NCBI GenBank assembly: GCA_002733645.1
Contig: NVWL01000048.1
Span: forward strand, 43,883 to 107,882
Length of the DNA: 64,000 bases
Reading direction: 5' to 3'
From: Oceanobacter sp.
GTDB taxonomy: Bacteria; Pseudomonadota; Gammaproteobacteria; Pseudomonadales; Oceanobacteraceae
The notes beneath the pieces were generated by a model, which was not told the DNA's origin, made no database searches, and worked only from the letters and a program-made list of their open reading frames with translations. Positions 9,453-17,224 of the stretch are shown here, one piece after another. The position numbers and the translations under genes were made by a program. Every line of letters begins with the position of its first letter. Position 1 is the stretch's first letter.

Positions 9453-10385
9453 TTAAATATTAAGGGTATCTTTTACTATTTTGGTCGCATTTTCGACAGA
9501 ATTTAGCTTGCGTCGACCCGCTTTGGTTAAATAATCAGGCAAGGTGTACTGCGTTTTTATGTACTGTTTAAACCATTGCTCGGTGCGAAGATTGTCGCTC
9601 GTAATATCACTATTAATCTGCCCGCACCTATCAACCATATATTCCATTACTAACTTGGCTAGTGCGGTGAAGTTTAGTTCTTGATTAACATCTGAGTCCA
9701 ATACATCAATTAGGGCTCTGCCTATTAGATCGGCTTCTTTCTCTGAAATTTTTCGACTGTTAATGCCGCCGAGTACTTGAGGGTAATTGGCTTTTTCTAC
9801 GGCCAGTTCAAGCTCTGTTCTTGTTCTTCCATCATGCCTTTTGAGAAGTTGCTTATCGCTATTTATTAGTTTGATATGTGAGTATTCCAAACTTTCACTA
9901 GCAGTTAAAAGGTTTGTTTGCTGTTCAATTATCACGCGATCGGTGGGTATCTCTCCGCGTTTCATTGGTTTGATTATATTCGTGAAAAATAGGCTTAGTA
10001 AGTATAAAGTGAGTGTCTTATACAGAACCATATGAATGGTACTTGCAATCGTATGATCCGGTGCTTCTTCATCGGCCAGCCATAGAAATAAAACTGGGGA
10101 GTAGGCTTGAAGCTCATTTTTCGGTTTACCAGTTCGTAGTAACTTTCTTCGTCCTGTGTGAAGTGCCTTATCTAGCGCTGCCAAGGCGTTGCGCGTTTCC
10201 TGCCGGCCGAAATTATTTTTGTCACTTGTTACCGTTAACATACGATTGTAATTACCCATAACTTGCACGGGGATGATGTGATTTTGTATGTCAAAAATAG
10301 GCCCCTGACTTACCATTTCATGGATGCTTGTCACTATGTCGTCTAATGAATAAAGATAAGTTTCAAACCATTCTTGATTTTCCAT
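9453..10385 (-). CDS. Unrecognised 310-residue element protein, coupled to integrase
   Basis: I do not recognise this protein. It begins seven bases after the integrase stop, and its ribosome-binding site (AAGGAG) lies inside the last codons of the integrase, so the two are expressed together. It is predicted mostly helical. A strongly hydrophobic segment at about residues 118-137 (STIHMVLYKTLTLYLLSLFF) may be a membrane helix or buried core. Charged helices follow (EKANYPQVLGGINSRKISEK). There is no signal peptide, no Walker motif and no nuclease signature that I can see. This is the largest cargo gene of the element, so a defence, superinfection or satellite function is possible but unproven. 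Confidence 0.7.
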   Translation of the reverse strand: MENQEWFETYLYSLDDIVTSIHEMVSQGPIFDIQNHIIPVQVMGNYNRMLTVTSDKNNFGRQETRNALAALDKALHTGRRKLLRTGKPKNELQAYSPVLFLWLADEEAPDHTIASTIHMVLYKTLTLYLLSLFFTNIIKPMKRGEIPTDRVIIEQQTNLLTASESLEYSHIKLINSDKQLLKRHDGRTRTELELAVEKANYPQVLGGINSRKISEKEADLIGRALIDVLDSDVNQELNFTALAKLVMEYMVDRCGQINSDITSDNLRTEQWFKQYIKTQYTLPDYLTKAGRRKLNSVENATKIVKDTLNI

Positions 10386-10392
10386 GGTGAAG

Positions 10393-11574
10393 TTACTCCT
10401 TTTTCAGAACGGTATCAGCCCACCACTGCAACATTTCCCGGCGTTCTTCCAAATAATCAGCGCGGTTGTAAGCCTTGCGCACCTGATTGCGTTCTTCGTG
10501 CGCTAACTGCTTTTCGATCACTTCCGGTCGAAAGCCATTTTCATTCAGGACGGTAGAGGCCGTTGCTCTCAGTCCGTGGGCGGTTGTGTATTCTTTAAAG
10601 CCTATCCGCTTAATAAGCACCAGAAAAGCGTTTTCTGATAACGGTTTGTCGATAGTGTTCGGGCTTCTCACAATAAAGCGCGTATGGCTGGTTAAGGCTT
10701 GAAGGCTTTTCAAAACGTCTATGGCTTGATCGCTTAGTGGTATTAGGTGGTCGGCTCGCATTTTCATGCGCTGGGCTGGTATTAACCATTGACGCTTTTC
10801 AAAGTCGATTTCATCCCAAGTGGCAAAACGTACTTCACCAGTTCGCGTCATTGTGAGTAGTAAAAGTTTCAGTCCTAGCTTTACGACAGGGTGGCCTTCA
10901 TCGTTGTCTATGGCTTGAATAAAGTCGCCCATCATGTGAAAGGGGAGGCTGCGTTGGTGGGTGGCTGGTGGCACGGATTTTAGCGCAGGGGTAATCCCTG
11001 TTACTGGATTGTTCTCAATGTGGCCTTCTGCGATGGCATAAGCAAAGATGCCCGCTAGATAGTTTTTAACTTTGCGCGTGGTTTCGCCAATACCTTCATT
11101 TTCCATTAAGCGCAGTACTTTCAGGGTGTCGGCACTGGTAATGTCTTTTAAAGGTTTATTACCCAGTTCTTTCACCAATCGCTTGTCGGTCATTTGCCAG
11201 ACTTTCAGGGCGTAGCGTGGTGACCATCTGGGGGTATTGAGTTCGTGCCAGCGTTTTGCTGCGTCTTTAAACAGTAGGGCGCTCTGATCGTTGTCAGAAT
11301 GCTTTAAGGCTTGTTTATGGGCGCTTGGGTCTACGCCTTCACTAAGTAGCGCTTTTGCGTCTGCTCTGGCGTCTCTTGCTTTCTTGAGTGACGTTTGGGG
11401 GTATTTCCCAATGGTTAGGATTTTTTCTTTGCCATGAAAGCGGTATTTCATTCGCCACGACTTCAACCCAGTAGGCGCAACCCACAAATATAAACCTTGA
11501 GCATCAGGTAATTTGTACGCTTTTTCTCTTGGTTTGGCTTCTCTTAGCCTTATATCCGTCAGTGCCATGAGCAT
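10393..11574 (-). CDS. int: Tyrosine-type site-specific integrase (P4 family)
   Basis: A 393-residue integrase. The N-terminal DUF4102-type arm-binding domain (about 3-90; LTDIRLREAKPREKAYKLPD, GLYLWVAPTGLKSWRMKYR) is followed by a core-binding SAM-like domain and the catalytic domain. Catalytic residues are visible: Arg in TRTGEVRFATWDE, His-x-x-Arg in HGLRATAST, His in LAHEERNQ and the nucleophile Tyr in KAYNRADY. The gene lies 227 bases from the tRNA-Arg 3' end and points away from it, the usual layout for tRNA-targeting integrases. An AAGGAAAG site precedes the start; the ATG at 11568 is an alternative two codons in. Confidence 0.96.
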   Translation of the reverse strand: MLMALTDIRLREAKPREKAYKLPDAQGLYLWVAPTGLKSWRMKYRFHGKEKILTIGKYPQTSLKKARDARADAKALLSEGVDPSAHKQALKHSDNDQSALLFKDAAKRWHELNTPRWSPRYALKVWQMTDKRLVKELGNKPLKDITSADTLKVLRLMENEGIGETTRKVKNYLAGIFAYAIAEGHIENNPVTGITPALKSVPPATHQRSLPFHMMGDFIQAIDNDEGHPVVKLGLKLLLLTMTRTGEVRFATWDEIDFEKRQWLIPAQRMKMRADHLIPLSDQAIDVLKSLQALTSHTRFIVRSPNTIDKPLSENAFLVLIKRIGFKEYTTAHGLRATASTVLNENGFRPEVIEKQLAHEERNQVRKAYNRADYLEERREMLQWWADTVLKKE

Positions 11575-11640
11575 TCTTTCCTTACTAACTGAGTGTCTGC
11601 CCGTCTCTTCTCCGTTATTTTCCCGTTATTTTGTTTCATT

Positions 11641-11690
11641 GGGGGGTATGGAGGTTGAACGAACAGGTATACCCCTAAAAATACCCCCTA
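11641..11690 (+). repeat. ATACCCC repeats near the integrase, likely arm sites (right)
   Basis: ATACCCCTA starts at 11669 and ATACCCCCT at 11681, 12 bases apart, matching the pair at 7238/7250. An inverted relative, GGGGGGTATGG, lies at 11641-11651. All are between the integrase gene and the tRNA, where arm-type integrase sites are expected. Confidence 0.55.
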
Positions 11691-11801
11691 TGGTTATAGG
11701 TTGTCTATGGTCAATTCTGGATGTAGGGTAATGAGGCGGCTAGTATTTATAGGGGTTTTAGGTATTTTGCGGATATTCTAGGAAGGCTTTGGAATACTTT
11801 A

Positions 11802-11877
11802 TGGTCTCCCCACAGGGACTCGAACCCCGATCGATCGCTTAGGAGGCGACTGCTCTATCCTGTTGAGCTATAGAGAG
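11802..11877 (-). tRNA. tRNA-Arg (anticodon CCU)
   Basis: A 76-base cloverleaf can be drawn by hand on the minus strand. The acceptor stem is CTCTCTA/TGGGGAG with three G-U pairs. The D-arm is GCTC/GAGC, the anticodon stem GTCGC/GCGAT with loop CTCCTAA (anticodon CCU, reads AGG). The T-arm is CGGGG/CCCTG with loop TTCGAGT, followed by discriminator A and an encoded CCA. It is the attachment site of the element at 7161-11816; the gene stays intact because the element carries or restores the 3' end. Confidence 0.93.
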
Positions 11878-11918
11878 ACTGCGCAGGATTCTAGCGGCTG
11901 AGGCTATGGATGTCAGCC

Positions 11919-12662
11919 TTAGATGTTGTCTAATTCGCTTTTTTGTTGTTCTTTTATACGGCGTTCTTCCCATTGAAATTCGGTGATGAGCCGATCAACG
12001 TAGCGCTGCCCTTGTGGCGATAGGGTGGTGAAGGAAAACCCGCATAGTGTGCTGACTTCGTCGTCATGGAATACATGGCGTGCTTCTAGGCTGCAATCGA
12101 GGGTGTTTTCGCGATTAAACCGGATGCGCGCTATGGGGATGTCACGGTTGTCTTCGAGTGTTTGTTTAATATCGCCATCGAAGCGGGCTTTAAAGCCACT
12201 GGAGGACATGTCGAGTAAGCGGCCTTCTATACCTTCTTCGTCGTTGTCGTCGATTTTAAGTGTGACGAGTATTTGATGGGCGGGTGGCACCATGACTCGG
12301 TAGGCGGTGCGACGCTGCAGGTAGAGTACTTCTTCGGGGAATTCACCACGGTACTGTTCGCTTTCTGGTTGATAGCGTAGGCGGCCTGTCATTCGAAATT
12401 CTATGTGTACACCTTGGCTGTCGCATTCTATTGAAAAGCGTTTGCCGCTGCGGATGAGGTCGTTGCCATGGAGTGGCGTGACTTTATCCATGAAGAAGCT
12501 GCGTGTCTTGAAGCTGCTGGAAGTGATGGCTGAGCGGTACTCACTGTCATCGCCGTCTACCTTGACGACAACAGGGCTACCCAGAAGGACGACTTTACGC
12601 AAGGCGCCATATACGTCTTCTGGGGTGTTGAGTAGATACTCTTGATTCATTTCTTCCTGCAT
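11919..12662 (-). CDS. ycgR: PilZ-domain flagellar brake protein YcgR
   Basis: About 247 residues with the two-domain YcgR layout: an N-terminal YcgR beta-domain (about 10-110) and a C-terminal PilZ domain (about 115-235). The c-di-GMP-binding RxxxR motif is seen in QRRTAYRV and the (D/N)xSxxG motif in DMSSSG. In enteric bacteria and Pseudomonas, YcgR bound to c-di-GMP slows or biases the flagellar motor. It is the last gene of the minus-strand run flgA-flgM-flgN-ycgR, which fits a flagellar role. GTG at 12665, ATG at 12662 or ATG at 12650 could each be the start; none has a strong ribosome-binding site. Confidence 0.88.
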   Translation of the reverse strand: MQEEMNQEYLLNTPEDVYGALRKVVLLGSPVVVKVDGDDSEYRSAITSSSFKTRSFFMDKVTPLHGNDLIRSGKRFSIECDSQGVHIEFRMTGRLRYQPESEQYRGEFPEEVLYLQRRTAYRVMVPPAHQILVTLKIDDNDEEGIEGRLLDMSSSGFKARFDGDIKQTLEDNRDIPIARIRFNRENTLDCSLEARHVFHDDEVSTLCGFSFTTLSPQGQRYVDRLITEFQWEERRIKEQQKSELDNI

Positions 12663-12762
12663 CACACTAATCCCACTCTGTTACCTCTTTGATCGGGCTT
12701 TGCTATGTTGATAATTTGGCTGCGCTTTCTCAAAACCGGCTGTGTCTCTGTTATTGGTTCGG

Positions 12763-13233
12763 CTAAGCCTCGATGCTCTGTTTGCCACGAAGCGCATTCG
12801 CTGCGCGACCATTTTCATTATATAAGTGTGGATCATTATGCTGGGCATGCAAGATTTTCAGCTTCTGTTGAGTACGAAAGCGCATAGCAAGCACCATTTC
12901 ATTGAGGCTGGCGGATAACTGCCGGGTAGTTTCGTATTGTGCGGCAAGGGCTTGCCACAGTTCGAGGGCGATTGGTGTTTGTTGAAGGTCGGGGTGTTCG
13001 ATACTTTTGGGGCTGTGTAGCAAGTTGTTATCGGTCATCCATTGCAAGCGTCTGCCTGCGGCGGCACGAAGATTTGCTACGGCGGTTTGTTTCAGAGGGT
13101 TTAGCCGCTCTAATTCAGAGGGCTGATTGTCGTTGAGTGCAACGACTTCCTGTTGCAGGAGATTATGTAGCTCACGGCTAGTGTCTAGCTCGGATGACAA
13201 TAGCCGGGTAAAGTTTTCTGTATCCAACGACAT
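12763..13233 (-). CDS. flgN: Flagellar export chaperone FlgN
   Basis: A 156-residue helical protein (FlgN family). It begins MSLDTENFTRLLSSELDT and contains the typical long N-terminal coiled coil (LLQQEVVALNDNQPSELERL) and a second helical part near LSASLNEMVLAMRFRTQQKL. FlgN is the cytoplasmic chaperone for hook-associated proteins FlgK and FlgL, whose genes are in this window at 41.5-45.8 kb. The frame is open further upstream, but the ATG at 13233 has a good GAGG site and begins ten bases after the flgM stop. Confidence 0.88.
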   Translation of the reverse strand: MSLDTENFTRLLSSELDTSRELHNLLQQEVVALNDNQPSELERLNPLKQTAVANLRAAAGRRLQWMTDNNLLHSPKSIEHPDLQQTPIALELWQALAAQYETTRQLSASLNEMVLAMRFRTQQKLKILHAQHNDPHLYNENGRAANALRGKQSIEA

Positions 13234-13243
13234 GCTGATGACC

Positions 13244-13573
13244 TCAGAAGTTGAGTCGGTCCTCAAAATCAAGCATGTTTCCTGCCAGTTTTTCGTAGTC
13301 GATCTTATATTCGCCATTTTGTATGGCACTGCGAATACGCTCGACCGTTGCGTCATCAACGTCCTTCATGTCTTTTATCTCAGCTTCTATCTGCTGGATG
13401 CTTTTACTGCTGGCGCTTAATTTAACCTGGTCGGTTGCTGCGGCAGTGTCTTTAGCTTTGCTTTCCGTTGCAGTCGTTGTGTTTGGTTTTGCAGGTTCAG
13501 TACGACTTCGACTAGTGTCGACGTTGCCACCTGTGAATTTGTTTATGTTCATCATCATGTCTCCGAGCTTCAT
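13244..13573 (-). CDS. flgM: Anti-sigma-28 factor FlgM
   Basis: A 109-residue FlgM. The N-terminal half is low complexity and probably disordered (TTTATESKAKDTAAATDQVK). The C-terminal half has the conserved sigma-28-binding helices (SSKSIQQIEAEIKDM, TVERIRSAIQNGEYKIDYEK). FlgM holds FliA inactive until the hook is complete and is then exported. The ATG at 13573 is preceded by AAGGAG at the right distance; another ATG lies 13 codons upstream without a comparable site. A strong sigma-28 promoter is placed just upstream. Confidence 0.92.
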   Translation of the reverse strand: MKLGDMMMNINKFTGGNVDTSRSRTEPAKPNTTTATESKAKDTAAATDQVKLSASSKSIQQIEAEIKDMKDVDDATVERIRSAIQNGEYKIDYEKLAGNMLDFEDRLNF

Positions 13574-13592
13574 GTGCACTCCTTCATAGTAG

Positions 13593-13619
13593 TTAACGGC
13601 AGCGGTTTTCATTACTTTA
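13593..13619 (-). promoter_or_regulatory. Sigma-28 (FliA) promoter for flgMN
   Basis: On the minus strand TAAAGTAA, exactly 11 bases, then GCCGTTAA. This matches the FliA consensus TAAAGTTT-N11-GCCGATAA at 13 of 16 positions with the right spacing. It ends 20 bases before the flgM ATG. Confidence 0.85.
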
Positions 13620-13647
13620 GATAAATATTCATTTTATTTTTGAAATC

Positions 13648-14370
13648 TTATCGAACCTGTACTAACCCATCAGCAACGATCTCGGCATACACGGTGGAGC
13701 CGGATTGCTCGTTCTTTACGCGGATGCGTTCGCCGATGTGTCCGGACGCCAGTGCTTTGCCTTTCATTTCAATGCTAATGCCTGGTCGCTGAAGCTTGAT
13801 GGTTAGGGGCTGTCCGCGCTCAATGATGTCAAAGGGCTCTATCATGTCGGGAGTTAAGGGTGTCCCCTTTCGTATCGTTCGACGTGCCATCATTCCAACG
13901 ACTTGTTCAGGTTCGTTGAAGTGTCCTTGATGTAAAGATGACGTATCCATTCGTACTAACGTCAAGTGATCGGCGTGTATCGGCCTGTCACGAATGACAC
14001 CTTCCTTAAGAATAACGACCATGTCGTAGACGTGTAATTCGATAGCAAGTGACTGTGTCCAATAGGGCGAGTCGCAGGAGAGCTCAATGCCATTTCGTCC
14101 CGGCTGCAAATTACGGATAAAGTGTAATGCTCGTGGTGACTCACAGCTAGGCAGGGCATAGCCCGGCGTTAGTGTTGGAAAGCTGACCTCACTAAGTTCA
14201 GGGTCGCCGCCGAGTTGCTGCCAGCGCGTAATAATCTCTGAGCGCAATGACTCCTCCCACGCATGGACGGTATTTATAGTGCTACATAGCAGCAGAAAAA
14301 ATGCAGCAAAAAGCCAAGCGCATCTCTTGTTCTCTACTATGCTCATTGAAGATAAGTTAAAAGACGTCAT
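13648..14370 (-). CDS. flgA: Flagellar P-ring assembly protein FlgA
   Basis: A 240-residue exported protein. The N-terminus carries a signal peptide (hydrophobic CAWLFAAFFLLLCST, cleavage near VHA|WEE). The SAF domain typical of FlgA follows at about 150-240 (RTIRKGTPLTPDMIEP, GKALASGHIGERIRVKN, YAEIVADGLVQV). FlgA is a periplasmic chaperone for the FlgI P-ring. The gene diverges from cheV and has its own sigma-54 promoter. The start may be the ATG at 14370 or one at 14346. Confidence 0.92.
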   Translation of the reverse strand: MTSFNLSSMSIVENKRCAWLFAAFFLLLCSTINTVHAWEESLRSEIITRWQQLGGDPELSEVSFPTLTPGYALPSCESPRALHFIRNLQPGRNGIELSCDSPYWTQSLAIELHVYDMVVILKEGVIRDRPIHADHLTLVRMDTSSLHQGHFNEPEQVVGMMARRTIRKGTPLTPDMIEPFDIIERGQPLTIKLQRPGISIEMKGKALASGHIGERIRVKNEQSGSTVYAEIVADGLVQVR

Positions 14371-14404
14371 GAATCCGGCGCTTTCTTTGTGTGTGAACAG
14401 TGTT

Positions 14405-14422
14405 CAGCAAAGGTCATGCCGG
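14405..14422 (-). promoter_or_regulatory. Sigma-54 promoter for flgA
   Basis: On the minus strand CCGGCATGACCTTTGCTG contains GG, ten bases, then GC, with a good TTTGCT -12 box. It agrees with the RpoN consensus TGGCACG-N4-TTGCW. The expected start of transcription is about 25 bases before the flgA ATG. Confidence 0.8.
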
Positions 14423-14442
14423 ATCAGAAAAGAGAGGCATGC

Positions 14443-15372
14443 ATGGCAGGTGTACTTGAGTCGGTTAATCAACGAACAAAACTAGTCGGTGAAAACCGGT
14501 TAGAGCTGTTGTTGTTCCGTGTAGATGGTCCGCAGCTGTATGGCATTAATGTTTTCAAGGTTAAGGAAATCATTCAATGCCCCAAATTAACATCGCTACC
14601 AGGCAGTAATAAGGTGGTTCGTGGTGTCGTTCATATTCGCTCAGGCACGGTGCCGGTATTGGATATGAGTTTGGCGACTGGCAGTAGGGCAATTCCAAAC
14701 CTAGAGCAGACCTTTGTCATTATTACCGAGTACAACGGTAATACGCAGGGGTTTCTGGTGTCTTCTGTCGACAAAATTATCAACATGAACTGGGAACACA
14801 TTCATCCGCCACCACGGGGAACCGGTCGTGAGCATTACCTGACGGCCGTCACGGATGTGGACAATCATATTGTTGAAATCATTGACGTGGAAAAAATCCT
14901 AGCTGAGGTTTCACCTGTGCGTGAAGACATCAGTGAAGGTATTGTGAATGATGAGGTTCGTAGCCAGGCCAGCGCTCGCAAAATACTTGTGGTGGATGAT
15001 TCAAAAATCGCACGAAAGCAAATTACTCGATGCATTGAGAACTTAGGTGCAGAAGTGGTTGCGCTTGAAGATGGCCGACAAGCTTGGGAGCATTTGAAGG
15101 CGATTGTTGATAGAGGCGAGCGTGTTCAAGATGAGTACATGATGTTGATTTCAGATATTGAAATGCCTGAAATGGACGGCTATACGCTGGTGACCCACAT
15201 TCGGAGTGAGGAGTCGATGAAGGATTTTTACGTTGTTCTTCATTCTTCATTAAGTGGTGTTTTCAATAAAGCGATGGTTGAAAAAGTAGGTGCGAATGAC
15301 TTTATTGCGAAATTCGATCCTGATGTTCTTGCCGATAATGTTGTGACGCGTTTAGGTCATTTTAATCCCTAG
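14443..15372 (+). CDS. cheV: Chemotaxis coupling/response-regulator protein CheV
   Basis: A 309-residue protein with an N-terminal CheW-like coupling domain (about 15-165; RLELLLFRVDGPQLYGINVFK) and a C-terminal receiver domain (about 180-309). In the receiver, ILVVDDSKIAR carries the acidic pocket, LISDIEMPEMDGY the phospho-acceptor Asp, and IAKF the conserved Lys. CheV links chemoreceptors to CheA and adjusts receptor output. The frame is open to 14389, but family members begin MAGVL(D/E)SVNQRT, and AGAGG precedes the ATG at 14443. cheR follows after two bases. Confidence 0.95.
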   Translation: MAGVLESVNQRTKLVGENRLELLLFRVDGPQLYGINVFKVKEIIQCPKLTSLPGSNKVVRGVVHIRSGTVPVLDMSLATGSRAIPNLEQTFVIITEYNGNTQGFLVSSVDKIINMNWEHIHPPPRGTGREHYLTAVTDVDNHIVEIIDVEKILAEVSPVREDISEGIVNDEVRSQASARKILVVDDSKIARKQITRCIENLGAEVVALEDGRQAWEHLKAIVDRGERVQDEYMMLISDIEMPEMDGYTLVTHIRSEESMKDFYVVLHSSLSGVFNKAMVEKVGANDFIAKFDPDVLADNVVTRLGHFNP

Positions 15373-15374
15373 CT

Positions 15375-16229
15375 ATGAAACAACAGCACGAAAATATCGC
15401 CATTACTGCTGAGGAGTTTAACCGGTTTAGAATTCGTCTTGAATTTGCATCGGGTATTCTTCTGGGAGATGGCAAGGAATACTTGGTGGTCAGTCGTTTA
15501 CGTAAGCTGCTGGGCCAACGAAACTTGCCAAATTTTTCTGAGCTTATTTATTCAATGGAGCATGATCGTCAATTTGAGCGTCAGGTTGTTGATGCCATGA
15601 CGACCAACGAAACGTTATGGTTTCGTGATGCTCATCCGTACGACATTCTTCGAGAACGCCTTTTTCCTGAGCTTTCTAAAAACGCTGGGCCGATTAAGAT
15701 TTGGTCCGCGGCCTGCTCAACGGGACAAGAGCCCTATTCAATTAAAATTCAGGAATGTGAATATCGCCGTCAAAGTACCGCGCGGTCGCTTTCGGATGTT
15801 CAAATACTGGCAACGGATATTTCACCCTCGGCATTGCAATTGGCTCGCCAAGGTTCCTACCCACAAATAGCGATTCGTCGCGGTATGCCTAAAGAACACC
15901 TTGATACTTATTTTGACGAAACTGGCGTGGATGAGTGGACCGCGAACAGTGCAATTCGCACAGGTATAGAGTTTCGCGAGTTTAATCTTCAAAACAGCTA
16001 CACCAGCCTAGGCAAGTTCGATTTAATCTTTTGCCGCAATGTTTTGATTTATTTTTCAGCTGAGCGCAAGCGCGACATTCTTATTCGTATGCATGGTGCG
16101 TTAAAGGAAGGCGGCTATCTTATCCTTGGTGCGTCTGAGGCGGTCAATAAACTGCAAGATTATTACGATATGGTGCAATGCCAGCCGGGTATTATTTACC
16201 GGGCAAAATCGGTTGCCGCTGGCAGGTAA
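15375..16229 (+). CDS. cheR: Chemotaxis protein methyltransferase CheR
   Basis: A 284-residue SAM-dependent enzyme that methylates glutamates on chemoreceptors during adaptation. The N-terminal helical domain (about 10-75) precedes the Rossmann fold. The substrate/SAM region has VVDAMTTNETLWFRD, the SAM motif IWSAACSTGQEPYSI, the acidic strand end ILATDIS, and IFCRNVLIYF. It is coupled to cheV (two-base gap) and precedes flgB, as in Pseudomonas and Vibrio. Confidence 0.96.
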   Translation: MKQQHENIAITAEEFNRFRIRLEFASGILLGDGKEYLVVSRLRKLLGQRNLPNFSELIYSMEHDRQFERQVVDAMTTNETLWFRDAHPYDILRERLFPELSKNAGPIKIWSAACSTGQEPYSIKIQECEYRRQSTARSLSDVQILATDISPSALQLARQGSYPQIAIRRGMPKEHLDTYFDETGVDEWTANSAIRTGIEFREFNLQNSYTSLGKFDLIFCRNVLIYFSAERKRDILIRMHGALKEGGYLILGASEAVNKLQDYYDMVQCQPGIIYRAKSVAAGR

Positions 16230-16265
16230 AGGCTTGCCGTTGCCGCTTGGTTATACCCTCTGAAA

Positions 16266-16286
16266 ACCTCTAAGCTATTGAAATAA
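16266..16286 (+). promoter_or_regulatory. Shared upstream element of the flgB promoter
   Basis: ACCTCTAAGCTATTGAAATAA begins 37 bases before the -24 GG of the flgB sigma-54 promoter. A near copy (ACCTCTAACCTATTGATAA) begins 38 bases before the flgF promoter. It may be an activator site; the identity of the factor is unknown. Confidence 0.45.
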
Positions 16287-16300
16287 CTACAAAAAATAAA

Positions 16301-16319
16301 TTGGCCCACGTCTTGCTGT
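16301..16319 (+). promoter_or_regulatory. Sigma-54 promoter for flgB operon
   Basis: TTGGCCCACGTCTTGCTGT has GG at 16303-16304, ten bases, then GC at 16315-16316. It matches the RpoN consensus and is almost identical to the flgJ promoter at 40472-40490. It lies about 35 bases before the flgB start. Confidence 0.85.
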
Positions 16320-16352
16320 AAGACTCATATAGCAAACAGACGAGAGATGATT

Positions 16353-16760
16353 ATGGGCTCTATCAACTTTTCCAACGCACTGGGTATTCACGATGACGCA
16401 ATGCAATTGCGTTCACGTCGAGCAGAAGTACTGGCCAACAATTTAGCCAACGCTGATACCCCTGGATTCAAGGCACGCGATGTCGATTTTAAAGCGATAT
16501 TGGCAAATGCATCCAGCGCGGGAAAGTCATTAGATATGGCAACCACTCATAATGGTCATTTCGATTTATCGTCAGGCTCGGCCGGAGCATCTAACGATCT
16601 GATGTATCGCAACTCACTGCAACCATCCATTGATGGCAATACGGTTGATGCCCAAACCGAACAAGCAGAGTTTGCTCGTAATAGTCTTGATTACAACGCC
16701 AGTTTTGAGTTTCTCAGTGGCCGCTTCAAAGGCATGCGTAATGCCATTCGTGGAGAATAA
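16353..16760 (+). CDS. flgB: Flagellar basal-body rod protein FlgB
   Basis: A 135-residue proximal rod protein beginning MGSINFSNALGIHDD. The family's N-terminal motif RRAEVLANNLANADTPGFKARDVDF is complete (residues about 21-45), and the C-terminus has the rod helix region NASFEFLSGRFKGMRNAIRGE. An ATG six bases upstream (16347) is too close to the GAGAG site; 16353 has proper spacing. It opens the flgBCDE run downstream of a sigma-54 promoter. Confidence 0.95.
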   Translation: MGSINFSNALGIHDDAMQLRSRRAEVLANNLANADTPGFKARDVDFKAILANASSAGKSLDMATTHNGHFDLSSGSAGASNDLMYRNSLQPSIDGNTVDAQTEQAEFARNSLDYNASFEFLSGRFKGMRNAIRGE

Positions 16761-16762
16761 TT

Positions 16763-17212
16763 ATGTCACTGACTAGTGTATTAAATATTGCCGGTAGCGG
16801 AATGGCAGCCCAATCCATTCGCCTCAATACCACGGCCAGTAACATTGCTAATGCGGACAGCGCCTCAAGCTCGGTTGATGAAACTTATCGCGCTCGTAAG
16901 CCTTGGTTTTCAGTCTTAGAAAAAGAAGCCAACGCAAAAAGTTTGGACACCAATGGTTTTATGAATACCGATGCTGCAATGGGGGCTGGGGTTAGAGTGG
17001 ATGGCATTGTTGAAAAAGACGCCCCGCTTCAAGCGCGATTTCAGCCAGACCACCCGATGGCAAATGACGACGGTTATGTGTATTACCCGAACGTCAATGT
17101 GGTGGAAGAAATGACCGACATGATGTCGTCGTCACGTAGCTATCAGATGAATGTAGAGGTGCTTAAAACAGCAAAACAAATGCTGCAGCGCACGCTCACT
17201 CTGGGTCAGTAA
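16763..17212 (+). CDS. flgC: Flagellar basal-body rod protein FlgC
   Basis: A 149-residue proximal rod protein. The N-terminal helix carries IAGSGMAAQSIRLNTTASNIANADS, and the C-terminus carries YYPNVNVVEEMTDMMSSSRSYQMNVEVLKTAKQ, both standard for FlgC. It begins two bases after flgB. Length is near the usual 134-150 residues. Confidence 0.96.
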   Translation: MSLTSVLNIAGSGMAAQSIRLNTTASNIANADSASSSVDETYRARKPWFSVLEKEANAKSLDTNGFMNTDAAMGAGVRVDGIVEKDAPLQARFQPDHPMANDDGYVYYPNVNVVEEMTDMMSSSRSYQMNVEVLKTAKQMLQRTLTLGQ

Positions 17213-17224
17213 AAGGAGCTGATT

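Larger units (their letters stand above)
7161..11816. mobile_element. Small integrative element in tRNA-Arg(CCU)
   Basis: The 16-base sequence ATGGTCTCCCCACAGG occurs at 7161-7176 and again at 11801-11816, where it is the 3' end of an intact tRNA-Arg gene. Between the copies (4,640 bp from repeat start to repeat start) lie a tyrosine integrase next to the tRNA, an AlpA-type regulator, small DNA-binding-like proteins, one unrecognised protein and a barrel-like protein. No capsid, terminase, conjugation or relaxase genes are present, so this is neither a full prophage nor an ICE. It looks like a P4-like satellite or minimal genomic island. Five of its six genes are on the minus strand. Confidence 0.88.

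Noticed and set aside
7161..11816. Full prophage
   Set aside because: No terminase, portal, capsid, tail or lysis genes are present in 4.6 kb.
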